Shown: in pieces, positions 7,382 through 14,330 of the stretch
Layout: each line of letters begins with the position of its first letter
Position numbering within the stretch: the first letter of the stretch is position 1
Source of the DNA: Syntrophomonas sp. UBA5314
GTDB taxonomy: Bacteria > Bacillota > Syntrophomonadia > Syntrophomonadales > Syntrophomonadaceae
Direction: 5' to 3'
NCBI GenBank assembly: GCA_002410325.1
Contig: DHRK01000022.1
Location: 1-30,343 of the forward strand
Length of the DNA: 30,343 bases
Notes under the pieces: generated by a model
The model's input: only the letters and a program-made list of their open reading frames with translations
The model's database searches: none
Told to the model about the DNA's origin: nothing
Translations under genes and position numbers: made by a program

Positions 7382-8389
7382 CTATGAGGCCCATCCATCG
7401 CTGTAATCGGGGTCACTGTTACCTGAAGTTGAGTTGTTGTCTTCATAGGTATTTGAACTGCTGTTGTTATCATAGGTACTGGAACTGCTGTTGTTATCAT
7501 AGGTACTGGAACTGCTGTTGCTGTAGTTTGTGTAACTATTACTGGTTTGGTTACTGCTTATGCCGGAATCCAACGCGCCAACTTCAATCGAACTGCCCTG
7601 GGCATTGGTTAATCGACCGGTGGCATATTGCTGGGCATATATTACCGGATGCTCATTGCCCCAATTCAGGGCGGTAATCTTTTTACCAACATTACTTGAA
7701 TTAGTACTCTGGGTTACAACCTGGTTATACTGCCCCCACATTTCATTCCATTTTAATTGCCAGTGGGCCTTGGAAAAATCAATATATTTTTCATTGGCAG
7801 GCCCGGCAACACTATCAGTGCCAAACAGCTCTTCAGGGGTGACTTTCTCTGTCTCAGTCGCAGCTGTTGTATCGGATAATTCGTATGCAGGAGCGCTGTT
7901 TTTCACGCTGTCCGATTTAACCGGACTAGCCGAGACGGTCGTAGTCCCATAATCTGACGAAGTGTTTTCCTGGGTTGAAGCAGCCGGTTGTGATGAACCG
8001 GGTTGGCCGGCCAGAGTGCTTTTTATTTCACTTACTTCGCTAGAAATATCCTGACTCAATTGTTTGTACAGCATATCGGCTATGCCCAGGGTTTTGGTTT
8101 GGCTGATCTGCTTGGAGTATTCTTCGTCTAGCATGGACTGGTAGGTTTCCTCGGCAAAGCTGTCTCCCATTAAGCCGCTTTTTTGAATGCTTTGCCGCAT
8201 AGTTTTAACAACCGTGTTGACAAATACGGATTCCAGGTCCTGGCAGGCTTCGTACAGCTTCTTGCTATCCTCGCTTTTCAGCGCGGATGCAAATTGGGTG
8301 GCAAAGTCTTTGCTTCCCCCCGTTTTTTTAGAAGCCAGGACCAGGTTCTGGGCTTGATTAGAAACATAGTTGCTAACCGATGATAACAT
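7382..8389 (-). CDS. Flagellar rod-binding protein (FlgJ N-domain) with repeat-rich tail
   Basis: A 335-residue protein. Residues about 42-112 match the rod-binding domain of FlgJ (KLYEACQDLESVFVNTVVKT, then GLMGDSFAEETYQSMLDEEY and KTLGIADMLYKQL), which helps assemble the flagellar rod. The muramidase domain of proteobacterial FlgJ is absent. Instead there is a Ser/Thr-rich linker, a unique segment of about 70 residues (HWQLKWNEMWGQYNQVV, then NWGNEHPVIYAQQYATGRL), and a Ser/Asn/Tyr-rich tail with three copies of a SSSSTYDNN-like unit. ATG 8389 is preferred over GTG 8398 because AGAGGTG is correctly spaced only from the ATG. It lies 29 bases after flgG in the same operon. Confidence 0.8.
   Translation of the reverse strand: MLSSVSNYVSNQAQNLVLASKKTGGSKDFATQFASALKSEDSKKLYEACQDLESVFVNTVVKTMRQSIQKSGLMGDSFAEETYQSMLDEEYSKQISQTKTLGIADMLYKQLSQDISSEVSEIKSTLAGQPGSSQPAASTQENTSSDYGTTTVSASPVKSDSVKNSAPAYELSDTTAATETEKVTPEELFGTDSVAGPANEKYIDFSKAHWQLKWNEMWGQYNQVVTQSTNSSNVGKKITALNWGNEHPVIYAQQYATGRLTNAQGSSIEVGALDSGISSNQTSNSYTNYSNSSSSTYDNNSSSSTYDNNSSSNTYEDNNSTSGNSDPDYSDGWAS
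7434..7514. repeat. 27-bp tandem repeat, three units, inside the rod-binding gene
   Basis: Two identical adjacent 27-base units (7461-7487 and 7488-7514) follow a diverged one (7434-7460). The period is nine codons and keeps frame, giving repeated Ser/Thr-Tyr-Asp/Glu-Asn-Asn units in the protein tail. Identical neighbouring copies suggest recent duplication and possible length variation between strains. Confidence 0.9.
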
Positions 8390-8418
8390 CCTCTTCACCT
8401 CTTCTATCTCTATATAAT

Positions 8419-9204
8419 CTAACTACGCAGGTTGGTGGCGGTTCGCAGCATTTCGTCGGCCGACGTGATTACTTTGGAATTGAACTCATAGGCCCGCTGG
8501 GCGGATATCAATTTGACCATTTCTTCAACAACCGACACGCTGGACATTTCAAGATAATTGGGAGTCAATATAATGCTGTGATCGTTTTCCGGGTCCCAAT
8601 CAACTGGATCTCCAGAGTTGGCTGAAGCCAGGAGCAAGTTGTTTCCCAATTTCTCCAGCCCGGCAGGATTCATGAAGCTGGCCACCTCAATTTGCCCGGC
8701 TTCCTGGATATCTTCCGAGCCGGCAATCTTGTAGGTGAGCTTGCCGCTAGTGTCAATGGCGGGGTCGTAGGCTCCTTCCTCCAAAGCGTCGACACCGACT
8801 ACCCGATAGCCTTGAGATGTAACCAGTTGACCGGCGGCGTCTATTTTAAAGGACCCGTCTCTGGTATACAAGGGTTCGTCATATCCAGGCACTTCAACCT
8901 TGAAAAATCCCGGCCCGCTTATGGCAACATCGAGCGGGTTGCCGGTATCCTGGAGGCTGCCGTCAGTATACAGGGTGTTTATAGCGGCAGGCATTACACC
9001 CATGCCTACTTGAATGCCGGTTGGCTGGTTGGTGGTTTGGTTTGCGACTGGCTTTTTAATGTTTTGGTACAGAAGGTCCTGGAACTCGACACGCTGCTGT
9101 TTGAACCCGGTAGTGTTTACGTTGGCTAAATTGTGGGCCAGAGTGTCGATGGCCATTTGCTGGCCAGCCATTCCAGTGCTCGCTGTATAAAGAGCCCTAA
9201 TCAT
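8419..9204 (-). CDS. flgG: Flagellar basal-body distal rod protein FlgG
   Basis: A 261-residue rod protein, the usual FlgG length. The N-terminal rod signature is MIRALYTASTGMAGQQMAID, followed by LAHNLANVNTTGFKQ. The middle has the hook/basal-body fold segment PLDVAISGPGFFKVEV. The C-terminal D0 helix reads VEEMVKLISAQRAYEFNSK, then TSADEMLRTATNLR, closer to FlgG than FlgF. It polymerises into the distal flagellar rod outside the membrane after type III export. GAGGAGGA precedes ATG 9204. A sigma-D-type promoter lies at 9315-9341, leaving a leader of about 100 bases that contains a strong hairpin. The rod-binding gene follows in the same operon. Confidence 0.94.
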   Translation of the reverse strand: MIRALYTASTGMAGQQMAIDTLAHNLANVNTTGFKQQRVEFQDLLYQNIKKPVANQTTNQPTGIQVGMGVMPAAINTLYTDGSLQDTGNPLDVAISGPGFFKVEVPGYDEPLYTRDGSFKIDAAGQLVTSQGYRVVGVDALEEGAYDPAIDTSGKLTYKIAGSEDIQEAGQIEVASFMNPAGLEKLGNNLLLASANSGDPVDWDPENDHSIILTPNYLEMSSVSVVEEMVKLISAQRAYEFNSKVITSADEMLRTATNLRS

Positions 9205-9235
9205 TCTGGTTCCTCCTCTATGGGCAAATCAAGCA

Positions 9236-9263
9236 GGCGGTACTTCGATCGTTCGGTACCGCC
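9236..9263 (-). promoter_or_regulatory. Hairpin in the flgG leader
   Basis: GGCGGTAC (9236-9243) pairs perfectly with GTACCGCC (9256-9263) around a 12-base loop containing CGATCG. It sits 32 bases before the flgG start, within the predicted transcript, so it may affect mRNA stability or translation. A smaller CGGGC/GCCCG pair lies just upstream. There is no T tract, so it is not a classical terminator. Confidence 0.45.
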
Positions 9264-9314
9264 GCGGGCCTCTCTATGCGAGTCCAGCCCGTTAAATCGT
9301 GTTGATTATTAGTA

Positions 9315-9341
9315 ATATCGTTAAATAAGGCGAATCCTTTA
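9315..9341 (-). promoter_or_regulatory. Sigma-D (sigma-28) type flagellar promoter for flgG
   Basis: On the minus strand TAAA (9338-9341) is followed after exactly 15 bases by AACGATAT (9315-9322). The family consensus is TAAA-N15-GCCGATAA, so the -35, the spacing and the CGATA core all match. The predicted start is near 9308, about 100 bases before the flgG ATG. The match to flagellar gene content makes this one of the better-supported promoters here. Confidence 0.7.
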
Positions 9342-9501
9342 TAGGATTTTATAAATTGTGTAATAAAAAATTAAATCTATATTTTCAATAGAATGGGAAA
9401 ACAATTCCATGAGCGCCCGCTTGATTCGGTTACATGCTTGGGGCGGCGATTTCATAATGTGAAAAGAGATTACATATTTATATTGGAGAGGGGTGAAGCC
9501 T

Positions 9502-9792
9502 ATGATTAAAATATCCGAACTGCGGGCGCGCGATGTTGTCAATATCCTGGACGGCAAGAAGCTGGGCAATATCATCGATATAGACCTGGATCTAAACAAC
9601 GGCCGGGTGCTGGCTTTAATTTTACCCGGCAAGCAAAAGGGAATAAGCTTCTTCTTCAAAAGGGAAGAAATATCGGTTCCCTGGGATAAAATAGTTCGCA
9701 TCGGCCGGGATGTCATCCTGGTGGAGGTTCCTACCGTGGCCGAGATGAACGATTTCAGGCGCAATTATATCATTGATGAAGATCAACTGTGA
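9502..9792 (+). CDS. ylmC: PRC-barrel protein, YlmC/YmxH sporulation family
   Basis: A 96-residue small soluble protein made of one PRC-barrel: KISELRARDVVNILDGKKLG, then IIDIDLDLNNGRVLALILPG and IPWDKIVRIG-like VPWDKIVRIGRDVILVEVP. YlmC/YmxH proteins are widespread in spore-forming Firmicutes next to sporulation sigma factors and division genes; their molecular role is not established. ATG 9502 is preferred over GTG 9493 because GAGGGG ends about 8 bases before it. It opens the plus-strand block that continues with nrdR and then, after two minus-strand genes, pgeF-sepF-divIVA, as in the ylmC-ylmD order of Bacillus. Confidence 0.85.
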   Translation: MIKISELRARDVVNILDGKKLGNIIDIDLDLNNGRVLALILPGKQKGISFFFKREEISVPWDKIVRIGRDVILVEVPTVAEMNDFRRNYIIDEDQL

Positions 9793-9831
9793 TAAAGACT
9801 GGCCCAAAGTGCCTTTTAATCTATCCTTGAG

Positions 9832-9860
9832 TTGAATTTTCGCCGGGTTTTGTTCATAAT
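9832..9860 (+). promoter_or_regulatory. Candidate promoter of nrdR
   Basis: TTGAAT (9832-9837) and CATAAT (9855-9860) are spaced by exactly 17 bases and end 40 bases before the nrdR ATG. Each box is one or two bases from consensus. Confidence 0.45.
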
Positions 9861-9900
9861 AAGGGAAGAATGCGGGATAACAGCATCTGGAGTGAATAGC

Positions 9901-10368
9901 ATGCGTTGCCCTTTTTGCCAGGACTATGAAAGCAGGGTTATTGATTCGCGTTCCAGTGAAGACGGCTCGGCCATCCGGCGGCGTCGGGAATGCAATGCCT
10001 GCAAACGGCGCTTTACCACCTATGAACGCGTGGAGGAGCGGCCTTTACTGGTGGTAAAAAAAGGCGGCCGCCGGGAGCCTTTTGACAGGTCCAAGGTTTT
10101 TGCCGGTCTATCCCGGGCTTGTGAGAAGCGCCCTATAAGTACTGAACAGATTGAAACCCTGGTGGCGGACATCGAGCGGGAATTGAGGGATGCTTACGAT
10201 CGCGAGGTAAGTAGCCTGGTAATCGGGGAAAGGGTGATGGATCGTCTGCATGCCCTGGACGAGGTGGCTTATGTGCGCTTTGCTTCAGTCTACCGCCAGT
10301 TTGCAGATCTCAACAGTTTTATTCGGACCATAGAACAAATGAAAGATGACACTAAAGAAAGGTCTTAA
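9901..10368 (+). CDS. nrdR: Transcriptional repressor NrdR of ribonucleotide reductase genes
   Basis: A 155-residue regulator. The zinc ribbon has CPFC at residues 3-6 and CNACKRRF (about 31-38), with the conserved RRRREC and RFTTYER between and after. The ATP-cone domain follows (about 49-140: VVKKGGRREPFDRSKVFAGL, then a helical bundle ending VYRQFADLNSFI). NrdR binds NrdR boxes upstream of nrd operons in response to ATP/dATP. No nrd gene is present here, so it acts on distant targets. ATG 9901, after GGAG, gives the standard family start MRCPFC; the frame is open further upstream but without family similarity. Its stop overlaps by 4 bases with the convergent HTH gene. Confidence 0.96.
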   Translation: MRCPFCQDYESRVIDSRSSEDGSAIRRRRECNACKRRFTTYERVEERPLLVVKKGGRREPFDRSKVFAGLSRACEKRPISTEQIETLVADIERELRDAYDREVSSLVIGERVMDRLHALDEVAYVRFASVYRQFADLNSFIRTIEQMKDDTKERS

Positions 10369-11210
10369 TAAGACTCTTTTTCATTCGGCCGGTTTAAGAA
10401 CCGGTGCAGACCGCCTACTATCATGGTGAGGGGGTAGACCTGTTCTTCAACCCGGCTTACCGGCCGGCCATAGATAAACATCAAGTCATTGTAGCGGCAG
10501 GTTTTCCTTACAGCCTGATTGACCAGGTGGAGGTCTTTGACAAATCGAGCTGCTGACAGCGGCAGGTGGAAGCTAAACCGATGCCCTTCCAAAGCCAGGT
10601 CAAATTGAATAAGCGAATAGTATTCTTTTTCCAGGTTTTGGACATAGCATTTTGAACAATAGTATTCACGCCGGGCGTATTCGGGAAAAGGTATGCCGGC
10701 TTTCCTGGCGTTGGTCTTACAATCCTCGCATAGCCAGACCTTCTTTCTGTCCGGCCCGAGCAGATAGCTTATATTAAACAGAGGGCGGTACTCTTCCATC
10801 ATCTTTTTTAAGACCTGTTTTTTCAAGCCGTACAATTCTTTGCTTTTCTCGGTATAGCTTTTGGCGTAGTGGTTGAGGTGGAAGAGGTAAAAGCTGGCCT
10901 CCAGCAGAGGTGCATAGCAGTTCAAACCGATTTCTTCCAGGAACCGCTGATAGTGGTCCACCGCCTTGCTGAGGCGCTTCCAATCCAGCGGACGGTTGGA
11001 GTAATGGGGAATTCTCCGCTTGGCTTCCTGGGCTTCGGCTATAAGCGAGTATAAGTCCAGGCAGTCTAGATACTGTTCTGACAGCAGGTATTTTACGCCG
11101 CGGTTGTCGCGGCTTATACTGGAGACGTTTAAAAAACCCATGCTTATCAACTCATGGATTTGACGATTGCTGACTCCGAAACGGGCGGCAACCTGACTGA
11201 TGGTAAGCAC
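10365..11210 (-). CDS. Unrecognised HTH (MerR-like) protein with zinc ribbon
   Basis: A 281-residue protein I cannot assign to a named family. The N-terminus is a MerR/excisionase-like winged helix (LTISQVAARFGVSNRQIHEL, then ISMGFLNVSSISRDNRGVKY, residues 2-50). A helical region rich in Tyr, Leu and Lys follows (about 60-150). A zinc ribbon CEDC (161-164) to CSKC (185-188) comes next, then an all-beta-looking C-terminal region (ALEGHRFSFHLPLSAARF). I prefer GTG 11210 over TTG 11249: AGGGGG sits 7 bases before the GTG, while the TTG has no ribosome site. It lies 70 bases after the DUF2007-like gene on the same strand and may be cotranscribed. Likely a DNA-binding regulator, by fold only. Confidence 0.7.
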   Translation of the reverse strand: MLTISQVAARFGVSNRQIHELISMGFLNVSSISRDNRGVKYLLSEQYLDCLDLYSLIAEAQEAKRRIPHYSNRPLDWKRLSKAVDHYQRFLEEIGLNCYAPLLEASFYLFHLNHYAKSYTEKSKELYGLKKQVLKKMMEEYRPLFNISYLLGPDRKKVWLCEDCKTNARKAGIPFPEYARREYYCSKCYVQNLEKEYYSLIQFDLALEGHRFSFHLPLSAARFVKDLHLVNQAVRKTCRYNDLMFIYGRPVSRVEEQVYPLTMIVGGLHRFLNRPNEKESY

Positions 11211-11280
11211 CTTATTACCCCCTGGATCATGGATGCTGCTGACGGTCAAGGCTGAAACTGGTTATGAATAAATAATTCGA

Positions 11281-11589
11281 TTATTCCTGCTCCTGGTCTT
11301 TAGCGGGAAACTCGGGCCCTTCAATCAGCTCAAGGGCTTCGGACAGAAAAAAATCGGGCACAAAAATCAGGGTTTCGGCCAGGGGACCTATTGTAAACGG
11401 AAATTGGGCCGGGTCCTGGTTGATAGTCTTCATAGGAATTCCGCAAGATTGCAAGAGACTCTCTATGATGAGCAGCCTGGGCGGCGCAAATCCACCCAGT
11501 AAAGCCCATTGGCTTTTGGATATATTCCAGGCGCACTGGGGACAAGTATTTTGTTCATTGAGAAAAGACTGACAAAGCGGACATCTCAT
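11281..11589 (-). CDS. Small zinc-ribbon protein with DUF2007-like domain
   Basis: A 102-residue protein. The N-terminal CPLC (3-6) and CPQC (about 16-19) form a short zinc ribbon. The remainder (LLIIESLLQSCGIPMKTINQ, then LIFVPDFFLSEALELIEG) resembles the DUF2007 'putative signal-transducing' ferredoxin-like domain, whose biochemical role is unknown. AGGTGG lies 4 bases before ATG 11589. The gene diverges from pgeF across only 46 bases, so promoters of the two must be very close or overlap. The downstream partner on this strand is the HTH/zinc-ribbon gene. Confidence 0.7.
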   Translation of the reverse strand: MRCPLCQSFLNEQNTCPQCAWNISKSQWALLGGFAPPRLLIIESLLQSCGIPMKTINQDPAQFPFTIGPLAETLIFVPDFFLSEALELIEGPEFPAKDQEQE

Positions 11590-11635
11590 ACAACCACCTG
11601 AGTATTATTGTATCCCAAAGGTAAAGGAACAACAA

Positions 11636-12451
11636 ATGAACTTATGGACAACCGAAATCAGAGAACAGATCACCTATATTAAAATGGCCGCCTGGGAGGC
11701 CCTGGGGGTTGATGCAGTTTTTAGCGGGCGCCCGGGGGGCGGCAGTCTGCCGCCCTACCACTCACTGAACCTGGCCCTGCATGTGGGAGATGAATCGGAA
11801 ACCGTTCTTATTAACCGCGCGCGGTTGCTGGAGATTTTGGGCGCTTCAACCAGGCAAATGGTCTGCTGCCAGCAGGTCCACGGAACCAGGGTGCAAAGAG
11901 CGACCCGGAGCGATGCCGGTCGCGGCACCCTGGAGCAGAGCAGCGCCATTCCCGATTGTGATGCTCTACTTACCGACAGTCCGGGTCTTTTCCTGGCTGA
12001 ATTCTTTGCCGATTGTTTTCCCCTGTATTTTTTTGATCCGGCCAGGAGAGTAGTGGCCCTGGCTCACGCCGGGTGGAAAGGAACCATGGGAAGAATTGCG
12101 GAAAAGACCCTTAAGGAAATGAACCGATGTTGGGCGTGCCGTTACGAAGACGTAAAGGTATTCATCGGACCGGGAATCGGTTCGTGTTGTTTTGAGATTC
12201 AGCCCGACCTGGCCCGCCGGGTGGCCGAAGAGTTCCCTCACCACCCCCAGTTGTTAAGGAGAGAAAACGGGCGGACCACCTGGGACCTGGCCTTGACCAA
12301 CAGCGTAATTCTGGCCGGCATGGGAGTCAAACCTGAAAATATTCAAGACTGTGGACTGTGTACGTCCTGCCACCCGGAGCTGTTTTACTCCTACCGGCGC
12401 GATGGTGGTATTACGGGACGTATGGGGGCCCTTATCGGCTTGAGGTGGTAA
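11636..12451 (+). CDS. pgeF: Peptidoglycan editing factor PgeF / YlmD (laccase-domain, DUF152)
   Basis: A 271-residue protein of the YfiH/YlmD (Cu-oxidase_4) family. Diagnostic segments are PYHSLNLALHVGDESE, QQVHG (His of the metal site), FADCFPLYFFD and LAHAGWKGTMGRIAEKTL (second metal-site His), ending with CGLCTSCHPELFYSYRRDG. In E. coli YfiH/PgeF removes wrongly incorporated L-Ser from peptidoglycan precursors; older annotations call it polyphenol oxidase or purine nucleoside phosphorylase. AAAGGAAC precedes the ATG. In Bacillus the homologue ylmD sits directly before ylmE-sepF, and the same order holds here with four genes' worth of additions. The response regulator gene starts 3 bases after its stop. 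Confidence 0.9.
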   Translation: MNLWTTEIREQITYIKMAAWEALGVDAVFSGRPGGGSLPPYHSLNLALHVGDESETVLINRARLLEILGASTRQMVCCQQVHGTRVQRATRSDAGRGTLEQSSAIPDCDALLTDSPGLFLAEFFADCFPLYFFDPARRVVALAHAGWKGTMGRIAEKTLKEMNRCWACRYEDVKVFIGPGIGSCCFEIQPDLARRVAEEFPHHPQLLRRENGRTTWDLALTNSVILAGMGVKPENIQDCGLCTSCHPELFYSYRRDGGITGRMGALIGLRW

Positions 12452-12454
12452 AAG

Positions 12455-13171
12455 ATGCAGAAGGCCAAAATACTGGTGGTTGACGATGAATCACATATTG
12501 TGGAACTGGTTACATTTAACCTTGAAAAGGACGGCTTTGAAGTTGTATCGGCCTACGACGGCAAGAGCGGGATTGATGTGGTCAAAGCCCAGAATCCGGA
12601 CCTTATCATCCTGGATATCATGCTTCCGGGAATGGATGGGCTCAAGGTATGCCGCACCCTGAAACAGGATCCCAAGTACAGTTCCATACCCATAATAATG
12701 CTGACTGCCAAGGCCGAGGAATTTGATACCGTGCTGGGTTTGGAAATGGGCGCCGACGACTACATCAAGAAGCCGTTCAGCCCCAAGGAACTGGTGGCCA
12801 GGGTAAAAGCCAGGCTGCGGGCCTTAAAGGTTCTGGAGGCGGAAAAGGCGGCCGGACAAAAAGCCTTTATTATCAAGGACCTGATTGTAATTCCCGATAA
12901 ACACGAAGTGTATTTGGGGGAAGACCGGCTGGAATTAACGCCCAAAGAATATGAACTCTTGTATGTTATGGCTGCCCAGCCCGGCAAGGTATTTACCCGG
13001 GAGGCCTTGTTGGAGCGGGTCTGGGGATACGAATCGCTGGGTGACGCGCGAACCGTTGACGTGCATATAAGGCATCTTAGGCAAAAACTGAAAGATGATC
13101 CGGCCTACCCGGAATACGTTGAAACCGTGCGGGGAATAGGTTACCGTTTAATGGAAAGCGGTAAAGTATAG
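12455..13171 (+). CDS. OmpR/PhoP-family response regulator
   Basis: A 238-residue two-component regulator. The receiver domain has the acidic pair D10-D11, phospho-acceptor D54 (LIILDIMLPGMDG), the conserved Thr in IIMLTAKAE and Lys in YIKKPFSPKEL. The C-terminal OmpR winged helix (about 140-235) includes LTPKEYELLYVMAAQPGKVF and the recognition region ARTVDVHIRHLRQKLKDDP. Its GGTGG ribosome site lies in the end of pgeF, only a few bases upstream, suggesting cotranscription. The cognate kinase follows 84 bases later, with a 63-bp palindromic repeat in between. It is closest to PhoP/WalR-like regulators; phosphate control is possible but not shown. Confidence 0.92.
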   Translation: MQKAKILVVDDESHIVELVTFNLEKDGFEVVSAYDGKSGIDVVKAQNPDLIILDIMLPGMDGLKVCRTLKQDPKYSSIPIIMLTAKAEEFDTVLGLEMGADDYIKKPFSPKELVARVKARLRALKVLEAEKAAGQKAFIIKDLIVIPDKHEVYLGEDRLELTPKEYELLYVMAAQPGKVFTREALLERVWGYESLGDARTVDVHIRHLRQKLKDDPAYPEYVETVRGIGYRLMESGKV

Positions 13172-13173
13172 CC

Positions 13174-13236
13174 TAGTACAACGTTCTGTATATTTGTGCC
13201 CAAATTATGGGCACAAATATACGGAATGTTGTACTA
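13174..13236. repeat. 63-bp near-perfect palindromic repeat element
   Basis: Two 28-base arms (13174-13201 and 13209-13236) are complementary at 26 of 28 positions around a 7-base AT-rich loop. The ends read TAGTACAAC and GTTGTACTA. The element begins two bases after the stop codon of the response regulator and ends just before the ribosome site of the kinase. A partial second copy begins at 30323. The shape fits a small non-autonomous mobile element (MITE-like) or a REP-like hairpin; in RNA it would form a very stable stem between two cotranscribed genes. Confidence 0.85.
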
Positions 13237-13255
13237 TATTCGGAAAGAGGTAAAC

Positions 13256-14299
13256 GTGGCTTCAATGGTAAGGTGGGACAACAACATACCGGGAATTCTA
13301 AACAGCATGATCGACGGGGTAATCGTCTGCGATAAAGAGGCCCGGATCACTATGGCCAACAAAGCGGCTGAAAATCTGTTCCTGGCCCGCGAAGGCAGCC
13401 TCTTGAATATACCCCTGCACCAGGCCAGCAGTGAACGCGCTATCAACAACATGATCGACGGGGTCTTAAGCACTGGAAAAGAGGTTTTTGCTGAAACCCG
13501 TTTCGATTCCAACAACCGTTTTTATAGGGTGCACGCCGTCGCTTTGACCGATGTGGGGGGAGGCATTTTTGGAGCTGTAGCCGTCTTTCACGATGTGACC
13601 GAGGCTCGCAATTTTGATCAGATGCGCTCCGAATTTGTGGGCAATGTTTCTCACGAACTGCGCACTCCGCTAACGTCAATTAAAGGATTCGTCGAAACTC
13701 TACTGGATGGGGCTCTGGCCAATACCGACACCTGCCGGCGTTTTCTAAGCATTATCGACACGGAAACAGAAAGGCTGAACCGGCTTATCGAGGATCTCTT
13801 GACCCTGTCGTCAATCGAATCCAAAGAACGGATAGTAAAGCCGGTTCCTGTTTCGCTGGTGCGAGTCCTCCGCAACGTTACCAACATTATGAGTCCCCAG
13901 ATCAGTGAAAAGCGCCTGCATGTTGAGTTTATCTACACCGACGGCCTGGAGCCGGTTATGGGTGATGAAGATTTAATCGGTCAGGTATTTATAAATCTTT
14001 TGGATAACGCCATCAAGTACTCCCCGCGGGGAGGGAAGATTATCATCCGCAGCCGCAGGCGAGAACACCGGGTGGTTACCACCATAAACGATACCGGCAT
14101 GGGCATACCCAGGGAAAGTATATCAAGGATTTTCGAACGCTTTTACCGGGTGGACAAGGCCCGTTCCCGGCGTCAGGGCGGTACCGGCCTGGGCCTGGCC
14201 ATCGTCAAGCACATTGTTGAATCGCACGGGGGCGAAGTGTTTGTGGACAGTGAAATAGGTAAGGGAGCAACCTTTGGGGTAAGCTTCCTGGTGGTCTAA
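13256..14299 (+). CDS. Cytosolic PAS-containing sensor histidine kinase (PhoR-like)
   Basis: A 347-residue kinase. Residues about 12-120 form a PAS domain (MIDGVIVCDKEARITMANKA). The HisKA domain has phospho-acceptor H133 in NVSHELRTPLTSIKGF. The ATPase domain has the N box (INLLDNAIKYSP), G1 (DTGMGIP), F box (RIFERFYRVDKARS) and G2 (GGTGLGLAIVKHI). PhoR-type kinases normally begin with two transmembrane helices and an outer loop; here none precede the PAS domain, so the protein should be cytosolic. GTG 13256 is chosen because AAAGAGG ends 5 bases before it; an upstream in-frame ATG (13196) lies inside the palindromic repeat and lacks a ribosome site. It is the partner of the preceding response regulator. 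Confidence 0.92.
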   Translation: MASMVRWDNNIPGILNSMIDGVIVCDKEARITMANKAAENLFLAREGSLLNIPLHQASSERAINNMIDGVLSTGKEVFAETRFDSNNRFYRVHAVALTDVGGGIFGAVAVFHDVTEARNFDQMRSEFVGNVSHELRTPLTSIKGFVETLLDGALANTDTCRRFLSIIDTETERLNRLIEDLLTLSSIESKERIVKPVPVSLVRVLRNVTNIMSPQISEKRLHVEFIYTDGLEPVMGDEDLIGQVFINLLDNAIKYSPRGGKIIIRSRRREHRVVTTINDTGMGIPRESISRIFERFYRVDKARSRRQGGTGLGLAIVKHIVESHGGEVFVDSEIGKGATFGVSFLVV

Positions 14300-14330
14300 A
14301 TCCCCACCGAACTGGAAAAGGGGTGAACGC

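Noticed and set aside
7434..7514. Tandem 27-bp repeats considered as a CRISPR array
   Set aside because: Units are contiguous without spacers, in frame within a coding gene and without cas genes.
13196..13255. N-terminal extension of the histidine kinase from ATG 13196
   Set aside because: The start lies inside the palindromic repeat with no ribosome site, while GTG 13256 has AAAGAGG at correct spacing.
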